Shown: piece by piece, positions 16,694 through 25,210 of the stretch | Layout: each line of letters opens with the position of its first letter | Position numbering within the stretch: the first letter of the stretch is position 1 | DNA from: Actinomycetes bacterium | GTDB lineage: Bacteria; Actinomycetota; Thermoleophilia; Solirubrobacterales; Solirubrobacteraceae | DNA length: 52,313 nt | Direction: 5' to 3' | Assembly (NCBI GenBank): GCA_021792455.1 | Contig: JAJYUP010000008.1 | Location: 1-52,313 of the forward strand | Notes under the pieces: model-generated | What the model was told of the DNA's origin: nothing | What the model saw: only the letters and a program-made list of their open reading frames with translations | Databases searched by the model: none | Position numbers and translations under genes: made by a program

Positions 16694-17260
16694 ATGCTTT
16701 TCACCACCAGGGCCGAGTACGGAGTCAGGCTGCTCGTCGCGCTTGGCAGGCATGCCGACGGGAGGCCAGTCTCACTCAAGGCGGTCGCGGATGCTGACGG
16801 GCTGCCGATGGGCTACCTCGAGCAGATCGCCGCGCTGCTGCGGAGGGCGGGCTTGGTTGAAAGCACGAGGGGGGCGCATGGGGGCTACCGTCTCGCTCGG
16901 GACCCAGGCGCGATCTCGATGGACGAGGCGCTGCTCGCGCTCGAGGGGATCGTCGCTCCGATGGACTGTCTCGCGTCGAAGGACAGTGACGATCCTCATG
17001 CGCTCACGCGCATCATGTGCTCGCACGAACTGGACCAGGGGAGATCCTGTGCGACACGCCTGCTGTGGATGCGGGTCCAGGGGGACGTGATGAGGACTCT
17101 CGCGCGCACAACGCTTGCGGAGCTCGTCGAGTTCTCCCGGAGAGCTGGAGGTGCGGGCGGCATCAGCGCCGCGGCGTCGGGCAGCGCCAGTGGTGCGGCC
17201 ACACAGGCGGGCAGCGCGATCGTCGGGGAGTCTCGGAGCATTGGGTCTGCGGTCGCCTGA
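16694..17260 (+). CDS. Rrf2-family transcription regulator, probable suf regulator
   Basis: 188 residues. Winged helix at the N-terminus (MLFTTRAEYGVRLLVALGRH...AVADADGLPMGYLEQIAALLRRAGLVESTRGAHGGYRLAR) is typical of Rrf2/IscR. Three Cys (MDCLA, IMCSH, RSCAT) fall in the cluster-binding loop region with spacing C-X16-C-X9-C, unlike the C-X5-C-X5-C of IscR, so an Fe-S cluster is likely but its ligation would differ. The last ~38 residues are Ala/Gly/Ser-rich and have no counterpart in the family. Its position in front of the suf genes suggests it controls them. No ribosome site; the start is supported by the leaderless -10 box. Confidence 0.88.
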   Translation: MLFTTRAEYGVRLLVALGRHADGRPVSLKAVADADGLPMGYLEQIAALLRRAGLVESTRGAHGGYRLARDPGAISMDEALLALEGIVAPMDCLASKDSDDPHALTRIMCSHELDQGRSCATRLLWMRVQGDVMRTLARTTLAELVEFSRRAGGAGGISAAASGSASGAATQAGSAIVGESRSIGSAVA

Positions 17261-17356
17261 GGCTCCCAGCCGTTTGCGGCTCGACGCAGAATCATCGAGG
17301 CAGAATCGTCAACATCGAGCGCGAAACCAACTCAGGGGCCAAACCAGCAGCGACCT

Positions 17357-17450
17357 CCAACCCAACCTGATCCCGCCCAAGCTGACGACGGATCCAACCT
17401 GACCCAACCCAACCTGATCCCGCCCAACCTGACGACGAATCCGACCTCAT
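17357..17450. repeat. 47-bp tandem repeat in the suf leader
   Basis: Units 17357-17403 and 17404-17450 match at 42 of 47 positions, and a third, more degraded copy begins at 17451. It lies in the 235-base gap 17261-17495 between the Rrf2 gene and sufC and repeats the motif CCCAACCTGA. The units are rich in C and A on the plus strand and have few G. The gap should hold the suf promoter, but I cannot place it. Confidence 0.85.
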
Positions 17451-17495
17451 CGACCCCAACCTGACCGCGAAATCAAGACCGACTGCGAAAGACAC

Positions 17496-18266
17496 ATGGC
17501 TGACCTCGAGATCAAGAAACTTCACGCCTCCGCCGGTGAGAACCACATCCTCCGAGGCGTCGACCTCGCTGTGAACAGGGGCGAGGTCCACGCATTGATG
17601 GGGCCGAATGGATCGGGCAAGTCAACGCTTGCGAACGTCATCATGGGACACCCTGGGCTCGAGGTGACGGAGGGCGAGATCAGGTTCCTCGGCCAGGACA
17701 TCACCGACGCGAGCCCTGATCAGCGCGCACGGCTTGGGCTTTTCATGGCGTTTCAGTATCCCGTTGCGATCCCAGGGGTGACGATCACGCGATACCTGCG
17801 CATGGTCCAGAACGCGCACCGACAGGCCAGGGGGGAAGAGGAGATATCGCTCAAGGACTTTCGCCAGCTCGTGCAGGAGGCGATGAAGCTCACTCAGGTG
17901 CCGACTGAGTTTGCCTCCCGCTATCTCAACGATGGATTCTCAGGCGGAGAGAAGAAGCGCCTCGAGGTGCTGCAGCTCGCCCTGCAGCGCCCGACGCTCG
18001 CCGTGCTCGACGAGACGGACTCTGGCCTCGACATCGATGCGCTCAACGTCGTCGCCAACGGCGTCAACACCGTCTCTTCTCAGACGGGCGCAGGCGTTCT
18101 CATCATCACCCACTACCAGCGGATCCTGCATCTCATCAAGCCGACGAAGGTCTCGATCATGATGGACGGCAAGATCGTCAAGGCGGGCGGCGCGGAGCTC
18201 GTCGAGCAGCTCGAGCGAGACGGATATGGTTCCATTCGCGACGAGGTCGCGGCGGGGATCTCATGA
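17496..18266 (+). CDS. sufC: Fe-S cluster assembly ATPase SufC
   Basis: 256 residues, a full-length SufC. Walker A GPNGSGKST (~38-46), Q-loop FMAFQYPVAIPGV, signature FSGGEKKRLEVLQ and Walker B AVLDETDSGLDIDAL with the H-loop IITHYQRIL. It powers the SufBC2D scaffold on which Fe-S clusters are built in the cytoplasm. First gene of the suf operon. Its stop overlaps the sufS start by four bases (ATGA). A weak GAAAG lies ahead of the ATG. Confidence 0.97.
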   Translation: MADLEIKKLHASAGENHILRGVDLAVNRGEVHALMGPNGSGKSTLANVIMGHPGLEVTEGEIRFLGQDITDASPDQRARLGLFMAFQYPVAIPGVTITRYLRMVQNAHRQARGEEEISLKDFRQLVQEAMKLTQVPTEFASRYLNDGFSGGEKKRLEVLQLALQRPTLAVLDETDSGLDIDALNVVANGVNTVSSQTGAGVLIITHYQRILHLIKPTKVSIMMDGKIVKAGGAELVEQLERDGYGSIRDEVAAGIS

Positions 18267-19480
18267 GCGCCGCCTCCGCGCTTGCAGACGACTTTCCTGC
18301 GCTCCAGCGCGAGGGCCTCGTCTACCTCGACAGCGCGGCAAGCGCGCAGAAGCCGAAGGTCGTCATCGATGCGATCGCTGACACGCTCGCCCACCACTAT
18401 GCGAACGTGCACCGAGGCGTCTATCCGCTCGCCGTGGAGGCGACGGACCGCTTCGAGGACTCGCGCGCGCGCATCGCCGACTGGCTGCACTCTGAGGTCG
18501 ATGAGACCGTGTTCACGAAGAACGTCACCGAGGCGATAAATCTAGTCGCCTACGCCTGGGGGCGCGACAACGTGCATGCGGGTGAGGCGATCGTGCTCAG
18601 CAGGGCAGAGCACCATTCGAACATCGTGCCGTGGCAGCTGCTGTGCGCGGAGGTTGGGGCGCAGCTGCGCTACCTCGATCTCGACGAGGAGGGGAAGATA
18701 TCGCTGTCGCAGCTCGACGAGCACCTCGCCGATGGACGGGTGCGTCTCGTCGCCGTCTTTCATGTCTCCAACGTGCTTGGCACGATCAACCCCGTCGCCG
18801 AGATCTGTGAGCGTGCGGCTGCGGCGGGAGCCGTCTCGCTCATCGACGGCGCCCAGGCGGTCCCGCAGCTGCCTGTCGCGCTCGATCAGATTGGCGCGGA
18901 CTTCTATGCCTGGACTGGACACAAGCTCTATGGGCCGAATGGAATCGGCGTGCTCCACGGTCGCAGCGAGCTGCTGCGGCGGATGCGCCCATTCCTGGGC
19001 GGCGGCAACATGATCAAGCAGGTTCGCGAGGAGAGCTCGACGTTTGCCGATGCGCCGGCCAAGTTCGAAGCGGGCACCGGCCCGATCGCGGAGGCCGTCG
19101 GTCTTGCGGCGGCGGTGGATTTCGTCAGGGGCATCGGGGTCGAGACCATCCGCGCTCACGAGCTCGACCTCACCGCGTATGCGATCGAACGGCTGGGCGA
19201 GGTGCCTGGCCTGCAGATCCACGGGCCGACTGATGCCCAGGATCGTGGCGCCCTCATCTCCTTCTCGCTTGACGGAGTGCATCCGCACGACGTCGCGGAG
19301 ATCCTCGGACGCGACGGCGTGTGCGTGCGCGCCAGCCACCACTGCGCTCAGCCGCTCATGCGCCACCTCGGCATCGCCGCGAGCGTACGTGCTTCGTTTG
19401 CGGTGCACAACACGCGCGCGGACGTCGACCGGCTCGTCGAGTCGCTTCTCAGCGTCATCGAGATCTTCGGTCAGGCATGA
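18263..19480 (+). CDS. sufS: Cysteine desulfurase SufS
   Basis: 405 residues. A PLP enzyme taking sulfur from cysteine as a persulfide. The PLP Lys is in WTGHKLYGP (Lys 221), the cofactor-binding region in AEHHSNIVPW, and the catalytic Cys 361 in VRASHHCAQPLM, the short-loop type II arrangement. It starts inside the sufC stop and ends inside the sufU start, so the three are translationally coupled. SufU is the expected sulfur acceptor. Confidence 0.97.
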   Translation: MSAASALADDFPALQREGLVYLDSAASAQKPKVVIDAIADTLAHHYANVHRGVYPLAVEATDRFEDSRARIADWLHSEVDETVFTKNVTEAINLVAYAWGRDNVHAGEAIVLSRAEHHSNIVPWQLLCAEVGAQLRYLDLDEEGKISLSQLDEHLADGRVRLVAVFHVSNVLGTINPVAEICERAAAAGAVSLIDGAQAVPQLPVALDQIGADFYAWTGHKLYGPNGIGVLHGRSELLRRMRPFLGGGNMIKQVREESSTFADAPAKFEAGTGPIAEAVGLAAAVDFVRGIGVETIRAHELDLTAYAIERLGEVPGLQIHGPTDAQDRGALISFSLDGVHPHDVAEILGRDGVCVRASHHCAQPLMRHLGIAASVRASFAVHNTRADVDRLVESLLSVIEIFGQA

Positions 19481-19920
19481 CCATGGACGAGCTCTACCGC
19501 GAGGAAATCCTCGAGCACTACAAGCGCCCGCACAACTGGGGCGAGATGGAGAATCCCCACCTCGTCTTCGAAGACATGAACCCGTTGTGCGGCGACGAGC
19601 TGCGCGTGATGCTGCGGCTCGATTCACAACAGCGGATCGAGGAGGTGCGCTTCAACGGGCATGGCTGCGCGATCAGCCAGGCGGCCGCGTCGATGCTCTC
19701 TGATGAGGTCAAGGGCATGTCGCTGCAGGATCTGCGCAGGCTCGACCGGGACTTCGTCCTCGCCCTGCTTGGCATCGAGATATCCGCGACCCGCATGAAG
19801 TGCGCACTCCTCAGCCTCAAGGTTTTGAAGGGCGCGAGCCTTGGAGCGAGCGTCGATTGGGAGGCGGCTCCGCCCTCCTCCGCTGCGCGCGCCGCGCAGC
19901 GATCGGACGAGTCGTTGTAG
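19477..19920 (+). CDS. sufU: SufU-type sulfur transfer protein
   Basis: 147 residues from ATG 19477, overlapping the sufS TGA; a second ATG lies two codons later. Zinc/sulfur Cys residues lie in NPLCGDEL, NGHGCAISQ and RMKCALLSL, the SufU pattern with the insertion that separates it from IscU. It accepts persulfide sulfur from SufS and passes it to the SufBCD scaffold. The last ~20 residues are an Ala/Ser-rich tail. A 29-base gap separates it from the Rieske gene. Confidence 0.95.
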   Translation: MTMDELYREEILEHYKRPHNWGEMENPHLVFEDMNPLCGDELRVMLRLDSQQRIEEVRFNGHGCAISQAAASMLSDEVKGMSLQDLRRLDRDFVLALLGIEISATRMKCALLSLKVLKGASLGASVDWEAAPPSSAARAAQRSDESL

Positions 19921-19949
19921 AATAATCCCGAGCGCAGCGATAGGATTTT

Positions 19950-20267
19950 GTGAGCCCCATCATCGACATCTGTCCACTGCAGGAGCTGCCGGTTGGCAGC
20001 AGGCGTCTCGTTGCGCTCGATCAGCTCGTCATCGGCGTGTTCAACTGCGGCGGACAGCTGCTTGCGATCGAGGACCGCTGCTCTCATGATGATGGGCCGC
20101 TCGCGGAGGGCGCGCTCGACGAAGCCGACTGCACGCTCGAATGTCCACGCCATGGCTCGCTGTTCGATCTGCGCACGGGCCGGCCGCTCACACTGCCCGC
20201 CTACGAACCGGTCGACACGTTCCCTGTGCGCGTCGAGGATGACATGATCAAGCTGGAGGTTGACTGA
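19950..20267 (+). CDS. Rieske [2Fe-2S] ferredoxin in the suf operon
   Basis: 105 residues from GTG 19950, with only AGGA (19942-19945) upstream. The Rieske cluster motifs are CSHDDGPL and [10 protein letters not shown] (C-X-H...C-X2-H), in a fold like the ferredoxins of aromatic-ring dioxygenases. There is no oxygenase nearby. The gene lies between sufU and sufB, and its TGA overlaps the sufB ATG by one base. In other actinobacteria a similar Rieske gene also lies among suf genes, which suggests it supplies electrons or serves as a client of cluster assembly. Confidence 0.93.
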   Translation: MSPIIDICPLQELPVGSRRLVALDQLVIGVFNCGGQLLAIEDRCSHDDGPLAEGALDEADCTLECPRHGSLFDLRTGRPLTLPAYEPVDTFPVRVEDDMIKLEVD

Positions 20268-21745
20268 TGGCAACACCCGAGACGATCCCCGCTCAGCGCG
20301 TCGCCGATCAGCGCGCTGGTGAGTCCGAGAACGCCGCGCTCAGACGGATCAACTCCGACTACGCGGAGCGCTACGGCTTCCATGACGTCGAGAACTACAT
20401 GTACAAGGCTCCGAAGGGCCTCAGCCGTCAGATCGTCGAAAAGATCTCTGAGTTCAAGTCCGAGCCGCTGTGGATGCGCGAGTTCCGCCTGAAGGCGCTC
20501 GAGCACTTCCTCGCGCGGCCGATGCCGAGCTGGACCCCCGCGCAGAGCCCGATGCTCGCGGAAGTCGACTTCGACGACATCCACTACTTCGTGCGCGCCT
20601 CAGAGAAGGCCTCACGCTCCTGGGACGAGGTTCCTGAGGACGTCAAGAAGACGTTCGACAGGCTTGGGATACCCGAGGCGGAGCGCAGGTTTCTCGCCGG
20701 CGTCGGCGCGCAGTACGAGTCAGAGGTCGTCTACCACCAGGTGCGCAAGGATCTCGAGGAGCAGGGAGTCATATTCCTCGACATGGACTCAGGGCTCCGT
20801 GAGCACGAGGACATCGTCAAGCAGCACTTCGCGACGATCATCCCGCCGAACGACAACAAGCTGGCCGCCCTCAACAGCGCGGTGTGGTCGGGCGGCTCCT
20901 TCGTATACGTGCCGCCAGGCGTGCAGGTCGAGATGCCGTTGCAGGCGTACTTCAGGATCAACACCGAAAGCATGGGTCAGTTCGAGCGCACGCTCATCAT
21001 CGCGGACGAGGGTTCGTATGTGCACTACGTCGAGGGGTGCACCGCCCCGACCTACTCCTCGAGCTCGCTGCACTCCGCCGTCGTCGAGCTGATCGCCAGG
21101 CCGGGCGCCCGAATCCGCTACACCACCGTGCAGAACTGGTCTGACAACGTGTTCAACCTGGTCACGAAGCGAGCGCGCGCGGAGCGGGATGCGACGGTCG
21201 AGTGGGTTGACTGCAACCTCGGATCGAAGCTCACGATGAAGTATCCGTCCGTCTACCTCGTCGGCGAGCGGGCTCACGGCGAGATCCTCTCGATCGCCTT
21301 CGCAGGGCACGGGCAGCACCAGGACGCAGGCGGCAAGATAATCCACGTCGCGCCGAACACGACTTCGAACATCTTCGCGAAGTCGATCTCCAAGGACGGC
21401 GGGCGCAGCTCCTACAGGGGCCTGCTCGAGGTCGCGAAGGGCGCGCATGGCGCGAAGTCGAAGGTCGTCTGCGATGCGCTGCTGCTCGACGAGCACTCGC
21501 GCTCTGACACCTACCCGACTATCAGGATCGGCGACGACGATGTCGACGTCGGCCATGAGGCGACTGTCTCGAAGGTGGGTGAGGAGCAGCTGTTCTATCT
21601 CATGGCGCACGGGCTAGACGAAGACGAGGCGGCGAAGATGATCGTCAACGGCTTCATAGAGCCGATCGTCAAGGAGCTGCCGATGGAGTACGCGATCGAG
21701 ATGAACAGGCTCATCGAGTTGCAGATGGAGGGCTCGATTGGCTAG
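20267..21745 (+). CDS. sufB: Fe-S cluster assembly scaffold SufB
   Basis: 492 residues, full length. Conserved segments: [26 protein letters not shown] near the N-terminus, [27 protein letters not shown], the core [25 protein letters not shown] with its conserved Cys, [36 protein letters not shown], and [23 protein letters not shown] at the SufC-binding end. With SufD and SufC it forms the scaffold complex. Its end overlaps the sufD start by eight bases. Confidence 0.97.
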   Translation: MATPETIPAQRVADQRAGESENAALRRINSDYAERYGFHDVENYMYKAPKGLSRQIVEKISEFKSEPLWMREFRLKALEHFLARPMPSWTPAQSPMLAEVDFDDIHYFVRASEKASRSWDEVPEDVKKTFDRLGIPEAERRFLAGVGAQYESEVVYHQVRKDLEEQGVIFLDMDSGLREHEDIVKQHFATIIPPNDNKLAALNSAVWSGGSFVYVPPGVQVEMPLQAYFRINTESMGQFERTLIIADEGSYVHYVEGCTAPTYSSSSLHSAVVELIARPGARIRYTTVQNWSDNVFNLVTKRARAERDATVEWVDCNLGSKLTMKYPSVYLVGERAHGEILSIAFAGHGQHQDAGGKIIHVAPNTTSNIFAKSISKDGGRSSYRGLLEVAKGAHGAKSKVVCDALLLDEHSRSDTYPTIRIGDDDVDVGHEATVSKVGEEQLFYLMAHGLDEDEAAKMIVNGFIEPIVKELPMEYAIEMNRLIELQMEGSIG

Positions 21746-23024
21746 CCAGGCGGCGGCGCAGCCCGCCTGGCTGCTTCGGAGGAGAGAGCACGCCGCCGAG
21801 CTGTCTCGCCAGATGGAGCTGCCAGCCTTCCATGGCGTGCCGGGGTGGGAGTTCACGCCTCTCGACCGGCTGGATCTCAGGGCCTACCCTGACGGCAGGG
21901 CCGCAGACCCAGGCAGTGCCCCTCGGCTTCTGCAAGCGCCCTCGTCGGCCCTTTCGGCAGGCGCATCGCAGGCAGAGGACCGCCCTCGGAACGATCTCGC
22001 GCGCGAGCATGACTCCGCAGGGCCGATCGTGTTGCCTCTGCAGGAGGCGGGCAGGCTCTGCGGTGAGGTGCTCGAGCGTCATCTCGGCTCTGCGGTGAGC
22101 GCAGGCGAGCCTTCGGCCAGTGGCGAAGGCAACCCGTTCGTCGCGTACAACGATGCGCGCTGGACTGACGGGTGGCTCGTATACGTGCCTGCGCACCTCG
22201 AAGTGCTCGAGCCGATCGTGCTCAGCACCGTGCATCGGCCGCAGACCTTTCTTCACCACAGGGTGCTCATCGTCCTCGAGGAGGGCGCTCAGGCAGAGGT
22301 GTGGGCGCAGCAGCTGTCGGCTGCGCCTGAAGGCGAGGGCATCTCGAACGGCGTCGTCGAGCTCTTCGTCGGACCGCATGCCAGCCTCCGCTTCATCGAG
22401 GCGCAGGGCCTCAGCGAGCGCACGTGGATGTTCGGCGCGGAGCGGGCGATCGTGGAGCGCGATGGCCATCTGCAGTGGACGGCGCTTGGCTTCGGCTCCG
22501 CCAACGGCAAGGTCTTCCTCGAGACGAAGCTCGCCGAGCCGGGCGCCCACGCTTCGATCACCGGAGCGTACGCGACCCGGGGCGCGCAGCATCTCGACTT
22601 CGACACGCTCCAGGAGCACGCGGCTCCGAACACCAGCTCGGACCTCGCGTTCAGGGGGGTCCTCACCGGCCGCTCCAGCGCCGTCTGGAGGGGCATGATC
22701 GAGGTCGATCCAGGCGCGCAGCGCACTGACGCCTTCCAGGAGTCGCGCAACCTCCTGCTCAGCAAGCGCGCGCACGCTGATGCGATACCGGGGCTCGAGA
22801 TCCTCGCCGACGACGTGCGCTGCACGCACGCTGCCGCAGTTGCCCAGGTGGACCCTGAGCAGCTCTTCTACCTCGCAAGTCATGGCCTTCCAGAGAACGC
22901 TGCAAAGAGGCTCGTCATCGAGGGCTTCCTTCAGGCCATCCTCGAGCGGTTCGCGGGCGGTGCTCTGCGAGAGGCGATCGGCGATGCGCTGCAGAGGAGG
23001 ATCGACCTCGTCCTCGCGGCGTGA
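21738..23024 (+). CDS. sufD: Fe-S cluster assembly protein SufD
   Basis: 428 residues from TTG 21738, overlapping sufB, which supports coupling. The first ATG is much further in and would remove conserved N-terminal sequence. The C-terminal SufBD domain has [81 protein letters not shown], with the His of CTHAAAV expected at the SufB-SufD interface. N-terminal half more divergent, as is usual. Last gene of the operon. Confidence 0.95.
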   Translation: MASQAAAQPAWLLRRREHAAELSRQMELPAFHGVPGWEFTPLDRLDLRAYPDGRAADPGSAPRLLQAPSSALSAGASQAEDRPRNDLAREHDSAGPIVLPLQEAGRLCGEVLERHLGSAVSAGEPSASGEGNPFVAYNDARWTDGWLVYVPAHLEVLEPIVLSTVHRPQTFLHHRVLIVLEEGAQAEVWAQQLSAAPEGEGISNGVVELFVGPHASLRFIEAQGLSERTWMFGAERAIVERDGHLQWTALGFGSANGKVFLETKLAEPGAHASITGAYATRGAQHLDFDTLQEHAAPNTSSDLAFRGVLTGRSSAVWRGMIEVDPGAQRTDAFQESRNLLLSKRAHADAIPGLEILADDVRCTHAAAVAQVDPEQLFYLASHGLPENAAKRLVIEGFLQAILERFAGGALREAIGDALQRRIDLVLAA

Positions 23025-23111
23025 GGTCTGCCGGCGTCGTGCGCCTCGGCGCGCAGCGGCGGGGCGATGCGGTGAAGGCGCTCGCCTCGCCCACCTGCAT
23101 CGCTGAACCCA

Positions 23112-23158
23112 GAGCGCGCCCTCCCTCGAGCTTTCCTCGAGCGCGCCCTCCCTCGAGC
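23112..23158. repeat. 20-bp direct repeat with 27-bp period
   Basis: gagcgcgccctccctcgagc occurs at 23112-23131 and 23139-23158. It lies in the 175-base gap 23025-23199 between sufD and the DUF354 gene, in which I see no gene. Confidence 0.85.
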
Positions 23159-23199
23159 GTCCGCCGCCGCCCGGCCGCCCCGCCTGCAAGGATGCTCAC

Positions 23200-24204
23200 G
23201 TGAGGATCTGGTTCGACATGACCGCCTCTGCCCACCCTGTCGTGTTCCGTCCGGTGATCGTCAGGCTGCAGGAGCGCGGCCACGAGGTGCACATCAGCGC
23301 CCGTGACTATGCGCAGACGCTTGGGCTGTTGAAGCTTCATCACCTCGACCACGTCACCTTCGGTCAGCACGCGGGCGCTTCGCGGGTGAGGAAGATGATT
23401 GCGCTCAGCAGGCGCACGAGCAGGCTGCATCGTTGGGCTCGAGGAAGGTTCGATCTCGCCGTCGCCCATGGCTCGAACGATCTTGCGCTTGCAGCGGCCT
23501 GGGCGAGAATCCCCGCCGTCAACATGTTCGACTACGAGTTCGCGATCCAGCAGCACAACATCGGCTGCAGGCTCGCCAGGAGGGTGATCACACCTGATGC
23601 GATCCCGCCCGCCAGGCTCGCCCGCTTTGGCGTCAGCGGCGAGAAGCTGCTCCAGTACCCTGGGCTGAAGGAGGAGTACTACCTCTCCGACTTCGAGCCT
23701 GATCCGACGATCCTCGCAAGGCTTGGCGCTGACGAGGAGCGCGTCATCGTCATCGTGCGTCCGCCGCCTGATGTATCGCTCTACCATCGCAAGTCCAACC
23801 CGCTGTTCCCTGCGGTGCTCTCCCATCTCGGCGGCCGCGAAGACGTCCACGCGATCGTGCTCCCGCGCACGCAGGCGCAGCGAGAGCACGTCCAGCAGCT
23901 GCGACTGCCCTCTGCGATCGTCACCGACGGGGCCGTCGACGCTCAGAGCCTCATTGCCGCGGCAGACCTCGTCGTATCCGCTGGAGGCAGCATGAACAGG
24001 GAGGCGGTCGCGCTTGGGGTGCCCGTGTACACGACCTATGGAGGCCGGCTCGGCGGAGTCGATGAGGCGCTCATCAGGAGCGGAAGGCTGCGCCCCCTCA
24101 CCGACCCGCGCGCCCTCGAGATCCGCAAGCGCACGGGGCACCTCGACTGGCCGCGCCGTGACCCTGATGTACTCGTAGAGATGATCCTCTCCGCGGTGTC
24201 GTGA
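23200..24204 (+). CDS. DUF354 family protein (glycosyltransferase-like)
   Basis: 334 residues from GTG 23200, with AAGGA (23188-23192) seven bases upstream. It begins RIWFDMTASAHPVVFRPVIVRLQERGHEV, as DUF354 proteins do, and the C-terminal half has SLIAAADLVVSAGGSMNREAVALGVPVYTTYGGRLGGVDEALIRSGRL, a nucleotide-sugar-binding-like segment of the GT-B fold. The family is found in archaea and bacteria near surface-polysaccharide genes and is not characterised. Its stop overlaps the next start (GTGA). It is the first of a three-gene glycan-type cluster. Confidence 0.85.
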   Translation: MRIWFDMTASAHPVVFRPVIVRLQERGHEVHISARDYAQTLGLLKLHHLDHVTFGQHAGASRVRKMIALSRRTSRLHRWARGRFDLAVAHGSNDLALAAAWARIPAVNMFDYEFAIQQHNIGCRLARRVITPDAIPPARLARFGVSGEKLLQYPGLKEEYYLSDFEPDPTILARLGADEERVIVIVRPPPDVSLYHRKSNPLFPAVLSHLGGREDVHAIVLPRTQAQREHVQQLRLPSAIVTDGAVDAQSLIAAADLVVSAGGSMNREAVALGVPVYTTYGGRLGGVDEALIRSGRLRPLTDPRALEIRKRTGHLDWPRRDPDVLVEMILSAVS

Positions 24205-25199
24205 CCCCGATGGCCGACGATCGCCGCAGACCGGCCGCCTTCGCTTTTGCCTCGGTGCCTTCGTCTCCCGCCGCTTCTGCTGGACCCGCCGCTTCTGCTG
24301 GACCCGCCGCTTCTGCTGGACCCGGCGCTCCTGCTGCGCCTGGCACTCCTGTTGCGCCTCCCACTCCCCATGCGGCCACCGATGGCGGTGCAGCTGCGCC
24401 TGGCACTCCTGTTGCGCCTCCCACTCCCCATGAGGCCACCGATGGCGATGCAGCTGCGGCTGCCACTCCCGCGGGACCCCGCGGCGCGGTGCGGGTCGAC
24501 GCCCATCCCGTGGATCGGTCGACGGCAGAGAGGACGCTCGCCGAGCGCTATGCGCTCATCGCGAAGGAGCGTTCGTCGCGGACAGTCGATGCTGCCCTGC
24601 GGGTGCTCGACATCCTCATTGCGGTACCGGCCCTGCTGCTTTCGGCACCGCTCTGCGTTCTCATCGCGCTTGCGCTCAGGATCAGCGCGCCACGCACGCC
24701 GAGCATCTACCGCGGTTGGCGGGTCGGGCGATATGGCCATCAGTTCCAGATGTTCAAGTTCCGCACGCTCGCCGTCGACGCAGAGCAGAGGCTTGGCCCA
24801 TATCTCGGGGAGGAGCTGACGCTGAGGACCTCGGAGGAGGTCACACGCCTCGGAAGGATGCTGCGGTCCTCGAAGCTCGACGAGCTGCCGCAGCTGCTCA
24901 ACGTGCTCAGGGGAGAGATGAGCCTCGTCGGCCCGCGCCCGATAAGGCCGGCGTTCTTTGCGGAGCTGTGTGAGGAGATTCCCCAGTACTGGCAGCGCCT
25001 CGTTGTCAGACCGGGGCTCACCGGTCTCGCCCAGCTGCGCATGACCAGGGAGACGACCTGGGCGCAAAAGCTCGCTCATGACCTCGAGTACATCGCCGAC
25101 CGCTCCGTCGGGCTCTACCTCGCGGTCATCGTGCGCACCGTCCTGCTGCTGCTCGTACGTCCGGTCAACAGGTCAGGCAGCCTGCACCGCCTGCCCTAG
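24201..25199 (+). CDS. Sugar transferase (undecaprenyl-phosphate sugar-1-P transferase type)
   Basis: 332 residues from GTG 24201. Residues ~1-100 are Ala/Pro-rich and built from DNA tandem repeats (PAASAG x3, then two copies of a 20-residue unit containing PGTPVAPPTPH), so they are probably a disordered cytoplasmic arm. A membrane helix follows (~135-160, VLDILIAVPALLLSAPLCVLIALALRI), then the catalytic part: IYRGWRVGRYGHQFQMFKFRTL, TRLGRMLRSSKLDELPQLLNVLRGEMSLVGPRP and RPGLTGLAQLR, the bacterial sugar transferase (PF02397) signature. It would start a glycan by loading a sugar-phosphate on a lipid carrier at the inner face of the membrane. Confidence 0.92.
   Translation: MTPMADDRRRPAAFAFASVPSSPAASAGPAASAGPAASAGPGAPAAPGTPVAPPTPHAATDGGAAAPGTPVAPPTPHEATDGDAAAAATPAGPRGAVRVDAHPVDRSTAERTLAERYALIAKERSSRTVDAALRVLDILIAVPALLLSAPLCVLIALALRISAPRTPSIYRGWRVGRYGHQFQMFKFRTLAVDAEQRLGPYLGEELTLRTSEEVTRLGRMLRSSKLDELPQLLNVLRGEMSLVGPRPIRPAFFAELCEEIPQYWQRLVVRPGLTGLAQLRMTRETTWAQKLAHDLEYIADRSVGLYLAVIVRTVLLLLVRPVNRSGSLHRLP
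24267..24320. repeat. 18-bp tandem repeat, three units
   Basis: cccgccgcttctgctgga occurs three times without change (24267-24284, 24285-24302, 24303-24320) and encodes PAASAG repeats in the N-terminal arm of the sugar transferase. Confidence 0.95.
24334..24453. repeat. 60-bp tandem duplication
   Basis: Units 24334-24393 and 24394-24453 differ at two bases, and a short third start follows. In frame, 20 codons per unit, within the disordered arm of the sugar transferase. Confidence 0.95.
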
Positions 25200-25210
25200 C
25201 GGCGATCGCG

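Noticed and set aside
17292-17591. Minus-strand ORF with Gly-Trp repeats over the suf leader
   Set aside because: It is produced by the 47-bp DNA repeat and overlaps the sufC start; no ribosome site.
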